Assembly (NCBI GenBank): GCA_963650915.1
Contig: CAVJMJ010000034.1
Span: 1-11,072, forward strand
From: UBA4636 sp963650915
GTDB taxonomy: Bacteria; Bacillota; Clostridia; Christensenellales; Borkfalkiaceae
Direction of reading: 5' to 3'
DNA length: 11,072 nt
Below, piece after piece: positions 1-5,960 of the stretch. Below the pieces are notes generated by a model. The model worked only from the letters and a program-made list of their open reading frames with translations. It did not search any database and was not told the DNA's origin. How positions within the stretch are numbered: the first letter of the stretch is position 1; every line of letters starts with the position of its first letter. Both the position numbers and the translations under genes were made by a program.

Positions 1-2
1 AC

Positions 3-1700
3 GGCGTTAAGTTGATGGCTGACATCGACCTTAAAAATCAAGAATGGGATCCTATTAACTGGAAAAACATCGGTTCCGTATTTGACGGACAAAATCATAC
101 CATCTCTAACTTTACCGTTAAAGAAAACAGTGGATTCGTGGGGAGCGAAGCGTTAAAGCACTTAGGTCTTTTCGGTGATGTGAATGCTATAACCATAAAA
201 AATCTTTATATAGATAACGCTAACGTTTCCGGCATCGGTCGTGTGGGTGCAATCGTAGGTCGAGGCTATTCAGTAACCTTTGAGAACTGCCATGTTTCCA
301 ACTCCACTATCACGTCTTCTGTCTACGAAAATAACGACGGCGACAAAGCAGGCGCAATCGCAGGGCAATTAGCAGAAGGCGGGAATAGCATTACCGATTG
401 CTATGTTACGAACTGCAACATCTACGGCTATCGTGACGTAGGCGGACTTGTCGGTTACATCGGTTATAGTAGCCAGACCGTTTCAAACAACAAAGTCGGT
501 ACCGACGAAAGCGGTAATTCTGCTCCCGTTACGATTTACAACGACAGAAGCCATAACTATGAGAAATGTAAAACCGAAACTGCGTTCAATGTAGGCAAAG
601 TCATCGGCAGACGCGTTGGTACTTTTACCGAAACCGACAATACGGATACTAATGTTACGATTACAATTACTGCTTACCCCGTATACAACGTAACAACCGA
701 AAACGTTCAAGACTGTCTTGACGGTAAATTAGGTATACTCGATAACGCAACGGTAGTGCTTGCTGAAGGCGACTACGGCACATTGTACTTGCGCCAAACC
801 ACGACCGCAAGCACGAGAGATACAAAGTTGGATGTAGACGCAAACAACTACCCCGCATACTATAGGGCGTTTAACGGTTTGACAATCAAAGCTCAAGACA
901 ACGCAACAGTTACTTGTGACGGCGTAAAAGTCGAGGCTGGTTTGTTCTGGTACGACACCGCACCTGCGTCAAATAATGACGAAATGCATGAAAACAGCGG
1001 CTTTATCAGTTATATAAGTATTGAAAATCTTACGATACAGGGTATAAACTTTGACAACACCACTCAATCGGCAATACTTTTAAAAGATAGCGCAGGTAGT
1101 AATACCAAGGGTTCGTCTTTGTATGTGAACGGCTTAACCGTAAGCAACTGCACGGGTGTTGGTGATAATGCTACGGAAGAGACAGGGGTACATTTCCTTT
1201 TGGGCACCGGTACGGCAGACGCTAACTTCTGCGACAAAGAAAACGGCGGAAAGGGCTTCAACAATATCACCATTAAAGGTTGCACGATGACAGATTACTA
1301 TCAGCCGATTTGTTGGAATAACGAAACCGCAACTTTAACGAACTTAACCGTTTCAGGAAACACTTTCGATAGTTGTACGAATAACATCGTTCAAGTTTCA
1401 AACAAAGCAAATTGCGGTACTTTCACCTTTGACGGTAACAAGTTGATAAAGATGAACGGTAGATTCATACGCTTGGCAAACGTACAATCGAACGCCAAGA
1501 TAATCGTTACTAACACCACTGTCGAAAGCCCAATAGACTATGACAATAGCGACAAAGGAGAAATTGTTAAGGTTACGGGTGCTGAGAACGCTACCAACAT
1601 TTCTTATGAACAAAGCAACAATAATAGTTGGTCGGTTACAACAAGCAACGACACAACATGGATATTAACCGGCAACATGGAACTAATTAGCAAAAATTAA
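3..1700 (+). CDS. Secreted/surface beta-helix protein with GLUG-type repeats (5' partial)
   Basis: The reading frame is open to the left edge, so the start codon and any signal peptide lie outside the window; a TTG at 12 is not a credible start because homologous-looking sequence precedes it. Roughly the first 170 residues have the pattern of bacterial adhesin-like proteins with GLUG motifs: FDGQNHTISNFTV, then GLFGDV, VGAIVG, AGAIAG and VGGLVG, spaced by strand-turn repeats such as 'ITDCYVTNCNIYG'. The rest (about 230-560) resembles a right-handed parallel beta-helix, with recurring NLTVSGNTFDSC and NITIKGCTMTD rungs. No LPXTG motif, hydrophobic C-terminal anchor, dockerin or SLH domain is visible; the protein ends ELISKN. 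Its role is probably extracellular (adhesion or polysaccharide binding), but no catalytic residues can be assigned. It is the only plus-strand gene, and its stop codon lies directly against the palindrome array, so an original C-terminal anchor may have been lost. Confidence 0.8.
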   Translation, partial: GVKLMADIDLKNQEWDPINWKNIGSVFDGQNHTISNFTVKENSGFVGSEALKHLGLFGDVNAITIKNLYIDNANVSGIGRVGAIVGRGYSVTFENCHVSNSTITSSVYENNDGDKAGAIAGQLAEGGNSITDCYVTNCNIYGYRDVGGLVGYIGYSSQTVSNNKVGTDESGNSAPVTIYNDRSHNYEKCKTETAFNVGKVIGRRVGTFTETDNTDTNVTITITAYPVYNVTTENVQDCLDGKLGILDNATVVLAEGDYGTLYLRQTTTASTRDTKLDVDANNYPAYYRAFNGLTIKAQDNATVTCDGVKVEAGLFWYDTAPASNNDEMHENSGFISYISIENLTIQGINFDNTTQSAILLKDSAGSNTKGSSLYVNGLTVSNCTGVGDNATEETGVHFLLGTGTADANFCDKENGGKGFNNITIKGCTMTDYYQPICWNNETATLTNLTVSGNTFDSCTNNIVQVSNKANCGTFTFDGNKLIKMNGRFIRLANVQSNAKIIVTNTTVESPIDYDNSDKGEIVKVTGAENATNISYEQSNNNSWSVTTSNDTTWILTGNMELISKN

Positions 1701-1952
1701 CTTGTTGTAACAAGAATAACTTGTTGTAACAAGTACCAACTTGTTGTAACAAGCACCAACTTGTTGTAACAAGTACCAACTTATTGTAACAAGAATAACT
1801 TGTTGTAACAAGTACCAACTTGTTGTAACAAGTACCAACTTGTTGTAACGAGTACCAACTTGTTGTAACGAGTACCAACTTGTTGTAACAAGCACCAACT
1901 TGTTGTAACAAGCACCAACTTGTTGTAACAAGTACCAACTTGTTGTAACAAG
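1701..1952. repeat. Array of 13 palindromes, 19-20 bp period
   Basis: Thirteen copies of CTTGTTGTAACAAG start at 1701, 1720, 1740, 1760, 1780, 1799, 1819, 1839, 1859, 1879, 1899, 1919 and 1939. Each is a perfect inverted repeat (CTTGTT / AACAAG, 2-bp centre), except copy 5 (CTTATT left arm) and copies 8 and 9 (AACGAG right arm). Linkers are ACCAA-type after T or C (20-bp period) or AATAA (19-bp period, after copies 1 and 5). The array begins at the base after the stop codon of the beta-helix gene. The spacing is close to two helical turns, so all palindromes lie on nearly the same DNA face. A protein-binding array, a recombination hot spot or a neutral slippage product are all possible; the function is unknown. 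Confidence 0.95.
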
Positions 1953-1960
1953 TACACAAG

Positions 1961-2215
1961 CAACAAAATTTTCCGCTTGCATAATAGCGGAAAAAACTCT
2001 AAAAGCAAATTTTTGCCAACACAAAACGGCGGAAACGCTAAAAGCAAGTGTAAAAAAATCAGGCTATTTGGGTGTTTGATATAAACACCCAAATAGCCGA
2101 CAACACTAAAATTTTCTGCTTGCATAAAAGCAGATAAACACTAAAAGCAAATTTTTGCTAACACAAAACGGCAAAAACTCAAAATAGCAAAATTTTTTGC
2201 TAACGCAAAACGGCG
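1961..2215. repeat. Duplicated hairpin element (70/72 bp) plus a partial third copy
   Basis: 1961-2030 and 2101-2172 are imperfect direct copies of one element. Each has a hairpin around the shared loop TGCATAAW, then AAAAGCAAATTTTTGC and ACACAAAACGGC. The stem is TTTTCCGCT/AGCGGAAAA (1969-1977 with 1986-1994) in the first copy and TCTGCT/AGCAGA (2115-2120 with 2129-2134) in the second; the C-G pair 1974/1989 is T-A at 2117/2132. A third copy of only the second half starts at 2185, as TAGCAAAA-TT-TTTTGCTA followed by ACGCAAAACGGCGG, which runs into the plus-strand terminator. No coding potential is convincing here. Whether this is a structured RNA or a repeat element is not known. Confidence 0.75.
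2053..2099 (-). terminator. Intrinsic terminator, minus strand
   Basis: A perfect 16-bp stem (2063-2078 with 2084-2099) surrounds a 5-nt loop. Read on the minus strand, it is followed by TGA and then seven T (2053-2059). It lies downstream of the minus-strand DUF559 gene and is placed to stop transcription before it runs antisense into the palindrome array and the beta-helix gene. The three bases between stem and T-run weaken the match to the canonical form slightly. Confidence 0.7.
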
Positions 2216-2246
2216 GTTCGAGCAATCGAACCGCCGTTGTTTTTTT
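2209..2246 (+). terminator. Intrinsic terminator, plus strand
   Basis: A perfect 13-bp GC-rich stem (2209-2221 with 2226-2238) is closed by a GCAA (GNRA) tetraloop and followed by G and seven T (2240-2246). This is the first strong terminator downstream of the beta-helix gene. If it is the one used, the transcript carries a 3' untranslated region of about 540 nt containing all 13 palindromes and both hairpin elements. Confidence 0.85.
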
Positions 2247-2286
2247 ATTGTAAAAGGCTTTAATTATGAAAGGCTTCCTTACGATA

Positions 2287-2334
2287 GCCTTCACCTGGTA
2301 GGGGAAGGTGGCGCGTAGCGACGGATGAGGTTGG
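2287..2334 (-). repeat. REP-like 48-bp repeat, left copy (inverted)
   Basis: Read on the minus strand, this starts CCAACCTCATCCGTCGC and ends CTACCAGGTGAAGGC. It matches 2940-2987 on the plus strand at 42 of 48 positions, so the two copies are inverted around the DUF559 gene. The middle contains a small GC-rich dyad (CGC-GTA-GCG). This type of sequence is familiar as a dispersed repeat in gut Clostridia (general knowledge, not checked here). Confidence 0.8.
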
Positions 2335-2382
2335 ACGGTTTATTTTACTGTAATGTTTATATTATCGTACATCAAACCTCGA

Positions 2383-2751
2383 TTAGCTGTCACTTTGAAT
2401 CGATGATTTGATATTTCTCAAAATATCCAGACACACTCCGTCAAAGTTATTGTTTACTTCATAATTTGAATAACGCAATACTTTTATTCCTAAATCGGCA
2501 AGTGCGCTATCTCTTAAAATATCTTCTTTTTCGCCGTCGACCTCATAATGTTGCGAGCCGTCGAGTTCTATAACCAAACTCGCTTGAGGACAAAAGAAGT
2601 CGACTACGTAATTTTTAATTACTTTTTGCCGTTTCGTAACGTATGGTATTTTCTTAAAAAAGTCGTACCATAAATGCCGTTCTTCTTTTGTCATTTTTTT
2701 TCGCAATACTCTCGATATGTTGGTTAACTTTTTGTTAAAGCGTTTATTCAT
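2383..2751 (-). CDS. DUF559 / Vsr-like endonuclease-domain protein
   Basis: This is a 122-residue protein of the DUF559 family, small single-domain proteins with the PD-(D/E)XK nuclease fold related to very-short-patch repair endonucleases. Visible features are the family-typical N-terminus (LRKKMTKEERHLWYDFFKK, about 16-34), then RQKVIKNYVVDFF, then LVIELDGSQHYE (59-70). The candidate metal ligands are D51 and E62/D64. The ATG at 2749-2751 was chosen because family members begin just before the 'NKKLTNISRVLRKKMT' stretch; it has no clear Shine-Dalgarno site. The same frame extends to a GTG at 2815-2817, preceded by GAGG at good spacing, but those extra 22 codons mostly come from the flanking repeat. 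The gene stands alone between inverted REP-like repeats. Its biological role is unknown in the family; DNA cleavage is inferred from the motif. Confidence 0.85.
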   Translation of the reverse strand: MNKRFNKKLTNISRVLRKKMTKEERHLWYDFFKKIPYVTKRQKVIKNYVVDFFCPQASLVIELDGSQHYEVDGEKEDILRDSALADLGIKVLRYSNYEVNNNFDGVCLDILRNIKSSIQSDS

Positions 2752-2788
2752 ATGTAAATTTGATAAGGAATTTTGAAGATTATTGAAG

Positions 2789-2821
2789 CCAACCTCATCC
2801 ACCGCAAGCGGTCCCACCTCC
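2789..2821 (+). repeat. REP-like repeat fragment overlapping the extended DUF559 frame
   Basis: It starts CCAACCTCATCC like the 48-bp repeat, but its central hairpin is ACCGC-AA-GCGGT instead of the GTCGC-TAC-GCGAC seen at 2952-2964, followed by CCCACCTCCC. Pairing is kept while the sequence differs, as in a folded repeat family. It supplies the GTG and Shine-Dalgarno-like sequence of the longer possible DUF559 start. Confidence 0.65.
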
Positions 2822-2939
2822 CACCTCGGCTATTTAAGCCTCGGGCTACGGCTACAAACAGCGCACTGTGCTGTTTGCTTAACGCCTGCGCACCCCTACC
2901 GGGTGAAGCCTTGCAAGGTTGAGCGGTTATATTAACTTT
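2822..2939. other. Gene-free repeat debris between the DUF559 gene and malQ
   Basis: No gene is seen from 2822 to the malQ stop. This part holds a 10-bp stem with one G-T pair (2856-2876, AAACAGCGCA/TGTGCTGTTT). It also holds 2881-2914, which matches 5242-5275 at 33 of 34 positions. The stretch is a patchwork of repeat pieces that recur upstream of malQ. Confidence 0.6.
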
Positions 2940-2987
2940 CCAACCTCCTCAGTCGCTACGCGACAGCTCCCCCTACCAGGTGAAGCC
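2940..2987 (+). repeat. REP-like 48-bp repeat, right copy
   Basis: This is the inverted partner of 2287-2334 (42 of 48 identical). It contains the perfect hairpin GTCGC-TAC-GCGAC (2952-2964) and ends CTACCAGGTGAAGCC. Its last seven bases overlap the 58-bp direct repeat that starts at 2981. Confidence 0.8.
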
Positions 2988-3038
2988 TTGCTGACGCGCA
3001 ATATAAGCATTGCAAAGATGTAACGCCTACGCACCCCT
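2981..3038 (+). repeat. 58-bp direct repeat, copy downstream of malQ
   Basis: It begins TGAAGCCTTGCTGACGCGCA and ends TACGCACCCCT. It is identical to 5201-5258 at 56 of 58 positions in the same orientation, 2,220 bp away. The pair brackets malQ and its long leader region. Confidence 0.9.
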
Positions 3039-3070
3039 TACAAGGTGAAGGCTTTTTAATTTCAATTTAA

Positions 3071-3168
3071 AATTCTAATTACGTAAAAATTTTAATTACG
3101 TAAAAATTTTAATTACGTAAAAATTCTGATTACGTAAAAATTCTAATTACGTTAAAATTTTAATTACG
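3071..3168. repeat. 17-bp tandem repeat x 6 reaching into the malQ stop codon
   Basis: Units such as AATTTTAATTACGTAAA repeat at exactly 17 bp, with ATTACG at 3078, 3095, 3112, 3129, 3146 and 3163. The last copy includes the malQ stop (3160-3162) and its final codons (Arg-Asn), so the array looks copied outward from the gene end. The units are AT-rich, with T/C, A/G and A/T differences between them. No function is evident. Confidence 0.9.
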
Positions 3169-4635
3169 GTTGAAGCGTTTGGCACGGCGTTTTAGGGATT
3201 GCGCCAAAGTGTCGGTAAAGACGCTTTCTTTTATTCTTACAGTCCACCAACCGAGGGTGCCCGGGGTGTTTATGCGGTATTCGGTGTCCATAAACAGAAC
3301 GTCTTGCACGGGAACTATGCAAAGTTTGGCGTTTGAAGCGTATGCTATGTCCAAAACGGCTTCGGCAAGGTTGTAGATTCCCCTTATCGGCTTGTATACG
3401 TTTACGTAGTCGACCGATTTTTTAATCATTGCTTTTTGCTTTTCCAAGGCTTCTTTATTTAAACTCTTTAAAAAACCAACGGTGGTGTCGTTGTCGTGGG
3501 TGCCGGTGTATACGACGGAGTTTTCTTCGATGTTCCAAGGAAGATACGGGTTGTCGTCACCGCCGTCAAAGGCAAATTGCAAAACCTTCATCCCGGGGGC
3601 TTTGGAATACGCCATAAGCCACCTTACGCCGTCGTCTATCGTGCCTAAATCTTCGGCAATAAGCCCGTCGGTGCCGATTGCGTCTAAAATTTCACGCCCC
3701 GGGGCTTGTACCCACCATCCTCGTTCAGCCGTAACGTCGCCGTAAGGAACAGCCCAAAACCTGTCAAGACCTCTGAAATGGTCTATCCTTATAACGTCGT
3801 AAAACTTCTTTGCACGGTTTACCCTCGTCTTCCAAAAGGCAAAACCGTTTTGACGCATATGCTCGTAGTTGTATATAGGGTTTCCCCAAAGTTGACCGGT
3901 GCTTGAAAAATAGTCGGGCGGGCAACCTGAAACTATGGTCGGGTGGTAGCTTGCGTCAAGCAAGAATTCTTCGGGCGCAACCCATACGTCTACGCTGTCT
4001 AAGGATACGTATAAAGGTAGGTCTCCGATTATGGTAATCCCCTTTTGGTTGGCGTACTGCTTGAGGGCAAAATATTGGTTTCTGAATTCGAACTGCAAAA
4101 ACTGCCAGAAAAGTATTTCGTCGCCGTTTTCGCTCGCAAAAGTTGCCAAAGCATCGGGGTTCCTCGTTTTGAGTTCGTATGGCCAATTTAGCCATACGTC
4201 ATTATACTTTTGCTTTATCGCCATAAATACGGCGTAGTCGTAAAACTCGCCCTTTTGCAAAAAGGCTTTAAAGTTTTTGTCGTTTACGTCAAAACGGGAA
4301 AACGCCTTGCGCAATAATGCGTAACGCTCTACGTATAACTTGCCGTAGTCGATGCGGTCGCTTTTGTCTATCGCCTCTTCGACTTCACGATAGGTCAAAA
4401 GTTTTTTGCTCCTTAAAACCTCAAGGTCGATAAAATATGGGTTGCCCGAGGCGTCTGCACAGGATGCATAGGGCGAATCACCGTACCCCGTTTGGGTGAG
4501 CGGTAACAGTTGCCAATAACCGTGCCCGGACTTTTTTAAAAAATCGACAAATGTATAAGCCCATTTTCCGAATGAGCCTATTCCGTATTTGGAAGGCAGT
4601 GAAAATACCGGCATCAATAAACCGCATTTTTTCAT
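3160..4635 (-). CDS. malQ: 4-alpha-glucanotransferase (amylomaltase, GH77)
   Basis: This 491-residue protein has the normal length for bacterial amylomaltase. It transfers alpha-1,4-glucan segments between maltodextrins, or onto glucose, in cytoplasmic maltodextrin and glycogen metabolism. GH77 landmarks are in order: GIGSFGKWAYTFVDFL (18-33); WQLLPLTQTGYGDSPY (41-56); GDLPLYV (204-210); RIDHFRG (283-289) with nucleophile D285; AEDLG (327-331) with acid/base E328; GTHDN (378-382) with the third carboxylate D381; and a C-terminal NTPGTLGWWTVRI. The ATG is preceded by AAGGAGA at proper spacing. No other maltose or glycogen gene is in the window. It sits alone between repeat-rich segments, with a 731-bp gene-free region upstream, and its last codons form part of a 17-bp tandem array. 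I could not identify a convincing promoter. Confidence 0.97.
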   Translation of the reverse strand: MKKCGLLMPVFSLPSKYGIGSFGKWAYTFVDFLKKSGHGYWQLLPLTQTGYGDSPYASCADASGNPYFIDLEVLRSKKLLTYREVEEAIDKSDRIDYGKLYVERYALLRKAFSRFDVNDKNFKAFLQKGEFYDYAVFMAIKQKYNDVWLNWPYELKTRNPDALATFASENGDEILFWQFLQFEFRNQYFALKQYANQKGITIIGDLPLYVSLDSVDVWVAPEEFLLDASYHPTIVSGCPPDYFSSTGQLWGNPIYNYEHMRQNGFAFWKTRVNRAKKFYDVIRIDHFRGLDRFWAVPYGDVTAERGWWVQAPGREILDAIGTDGLIAEDLGTIDDGVRWLMAYSKAPGMKVLQFAFDGGDDNPYLPWNIEENSVVYTGTHDNDTTVGFLKSLNKEALEKQKAMIKKSVDYVNVYKPIRGIYNLAEAVLDIAYASNAKLCIVPVQDVLFMDTEYRINTPGTLGWWTVRIKESVFTDTLAQSLKRRAKRFNRN

Positions 4636-4665
4636 TTCGTAATCTCCTTAACCTGACGCTTTGTA

Positions 4666-4804
4666 GGTCTGTTTTTTTTGGTTTTTTGGTTTTGTTTTTT
4701 TTTGGTTTTTTGGTTTTTTTTGTTTTTTTGGATTGTGGTTTGTCCGCTTTGTTTGTTTGTCCGCTTTGTTTGGTTGTCCGCTTTGTTTTGTTGGCGGTCG
4801 GGCG
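4666..4804. other. G/T-only low-complexity tract upstream of malQ
   Basis: Across 139 bases there is one A on the plus strand (4732). Most of the first half is T runs of 6-9 separated by GG or G. On the malQ-sense strand this reads as A runs separated by CC, just 5' of the malQ Shine-Dalgarno region, so a leader transcribed through it would be nearly free of U and unable to fold on itself. Frames open across it encode Lys/Pro/Gln/Asn-rich filler and are not believed to be genes. Confidence 0.8.
4741..4791. repeat. Three 17-bp tandem repeats (TGTCCGCTTTGTTTGKT type)
   Basis: 4741-4757, 4758-4774 and 4775-4791 are near-identical units beginning TGTCCGCTTTGTTT. Degenerate relatives (CCGCTTTGTTTGG near 4834, CCGCTTTGCTTGG near 4902) continue toward 4920. 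This is part of the gene-free malQ upstream region. Confidence 0.75.
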
Positions 4805-4978
4805 ACCGACGAGCCGACTTGTGTATAACTCACCCGCTTTGTTTGGTGCGAGTGGTCGCGTATTTTGTGGGTGGCTTTTGACCGTTTTGCTTTGGTGGCA
4901 ACCGCTTTGCTTGGTTGGCGGGTGTTTGACCATTTGCGTCAGTGTTTTTTTGTTTTGTATATTTTGGTTTTGTTGTTG

Positions 4979-5000
4979 TTTTTTTTTTTTTGGGGGGGGG
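4979..5000. other. T13-G9 homopolymer junction and small hairpin
   Basis: Thirteen T (4979-4991) are followed directly by nine G (4992-5000), then a GGTGC-TTAC-GCACC hairpin (5004-5017). Homopolymers this long slip during replication and are also error-prone in sequencing, so the exact lengths are uncertain. No open reading frame with coding character crosses it. Confidence 0.8.
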
Positions 5001-5019
5001 TGCGGTGCTTACGCACCTA

Positions 5020-5058
5020 GATGTTTCGACTACGCCTTACGGCTCTGCTCAACATGAC
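5020..5058 (+). repeat. Dispersed-repeat fragment ending AACATGAC
   Basis: The sequence runs GATGTTTCGACTACGCC to CTGCTCAACATGAC. It resembles one arm of a widespread intergenic repeat whose other arm begins GTCATCCTGAG, and such an arm is found at 5121-5147. The family assignment is from general knowledge of such repeats. Confidence 0.5.
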
Positions 5059-5120
5059 TAAAAAGTGATGATAATCGACATATAGACGGACTTTTATTGT
5101 TAACTTTGTTGTTCCGTCAG

Positions 5121-5147
5121 GTCATCCTGAGGTGACGAAGGATCTAG
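5121..5147 (+). repeat. Dispersed-repeat fragment GTCATCCTGAGGTGACGAAG
   Basis: This looks like the opposite arm of the repeat at 5020-5058, separated by about 60 bp of AT-rich sequence. The arms are in reversed order relative to an intact copy, suggesting two partial copies meeting or a rearranged one. Nothing else is recognisable between 5059 and 5200. Confidence 0.5.
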
Positions 5148-5200
5148 TCGTTAGGCGCATATTATATAAATTTTTCGTTCCGCATTTGCCTTTCTCAAGT

Positions 5201-5275
5201 TGAAGCCTTGCTGACGCGCAATATATGCCTTGCAAAGATGTAACGCCTACGCACCCCTACCGGGTGAAGCCTTGC
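5201..5275 (+). repeat. 58-bp direct repeat, copy upstream of malQ, plus adjoining 34-bp repeat
   Basis: 5201-5258 matches 2981-3038 at 56 of 58 positions. Overlapping it, 5242-5275 matches 2881-2914 at 33 of 34 positions. The modules are therefore shared with the other side of malQ but joined in a different order. Confidence 0.9.
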
Positions 5276-5288
5276 TGACGCATTTATG

Positions 5289-5330
5289 CCCCTTACAAGG
5301 TGAAGCCTTGCTGACGCGCAATATATGCCT
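5289..5330 (+). repeat. Second partial copy of the direct repeat
   Basis: 5301-5330 is identical to 5201-5230 (30 of 30) exactly 100 bp downstream. The preceding CCCCTTACAAGGTGAAG (5289-5305) also occurs at 3035-3051. It ends about 35 bp from the recR stop codon. Confidence 0.85.
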
Positions 5331-5366
5331 TTCAGACAAACGCAATTTAGCAACTCGTGTTGCGGG

Positions 5367-5960
5367 TTACATTTCACGGCGGTCGGTTATGGCGCGCGAT
5401 AAGGAACTTAAATCGGCGTACTCCAAATCGGTTCCGACGGCAATGCCGTGGGCAAGCCTCGTAACTTTGATTCCGAGCGGTTTTATAAGTTTGCAAAGAT
5501 ACATTGCCGTGGCTTCACCCTCAACGTCGGGGTTGGTCGCAATGATGATTTCGCTAACCTTTTCGGTGTTGAGCCTTTCCAAAAGTTCTTTTATTCTTAT
5601 GTCGTTGGGACCGATACCTTCCATAGGGTTTATCGTGCCGTGTAAAACGTGGTATCTTCCGTTAAATTTTTCGGATTTTTCTATCGCAACGACGTCTTTC
5701 GGTTCTTTGACGACGCAAATTATATCCGAACTCCTCGTTTTGCAAACGTCGCAAATTTCGTTTTCGGAAAAATTACCGCAAATTTTGCAGTACTTGACTT
5801 CCTTTTTTACCCGCAAAATGGCGTCGGCAAGTTCCTCAGCCTCTTCGTCGGACATTTCTATAATTTTGTATGCGTACCGTTGCGCCGTTTTTGCGCCGAC
5901 GCCCGGCAGTTTAGTCAGTTTGTTAATCAACCGACCGATAGGCTCTATAAAAGCCTTCAT
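5367..5960 (-). CDS. recR: Recombination mediator protein RecR
   Basis: This 197-residue protein has the full RecR length. RecR acts with RecF and RecO to load RecA onto SSB-coated single-stranded DNA at gaps. In order it shows a helix-hairpin-helix (LPGVGAKTAQRYA, 18-30), a four-cysteine zinc motif (C58, C61, C70, C73), and a Toprim domain with E86 in ICVVKEP and the conserved NPDVEGEAT (143-151). It ends with the VTRLAHGIAVGTDLEYAD signature (166-183) and a terminal DRREM. The start ATG overlaps the ybaB stop by one base (TAATG). Its Shine-Dalgarno GGGAGG (5970-5975) lies inside ybaB, so the two are probably translationally coupled. It is the last gene of the minus-strand run; only a weak GCAAC/GTTGC dyad (5350-5363) follows the stop. 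Confidence 0.98.
   Translation of the reverse strand: MKAFIEPIGRLINKLTKLPGVGAKTAQRYAYKIIEMSDEEAEELADAILRVKKEVKYCKICGNFSENEICDVCKTRSSDIICVVKEPKDVVAIEKSEKFNGRYHVLHGTINPMEGIGPNDIRIKELLERLNTEKVSEIIIATNPDVEGEATAMYLCKLIKPLGIKVTRLAHGIAVGTDLEYADLSSLSRAITDRREM

Noticed and set aside
1701..1952. CRISPR array
   Set aside because: The units are 14-bp palindromes with 5-6 bp linkers that are themselves nearly constant; there are no unique spacers and no cas genes.
1683..2125. Three overlapping minus-strand open frames encoding repeats such as LQQVGTCYNKLVLVTTSW
   Set aside because: All three minus frames stay open only because the palindrome unit has no stop on that strand; a 20-bp period cycles through every frame. 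They have no protein-like composition outside the array.
4478..4933. Lys-rich minus-strand open frames upstream of and overlapping malQ (also 4648-4833)
   Set aside because: They are low-complexity translation of A/C-rich repeats, and the longer one runs antiparallel-free but out of frame through the malQ 5' end, where malQ is certain.
5195..5377. Small minus-strand frame with repeated ASARLH peptide
   Set aside because: It is entirely translated dispersed repeat (the 30-bp and 58-bp modules).
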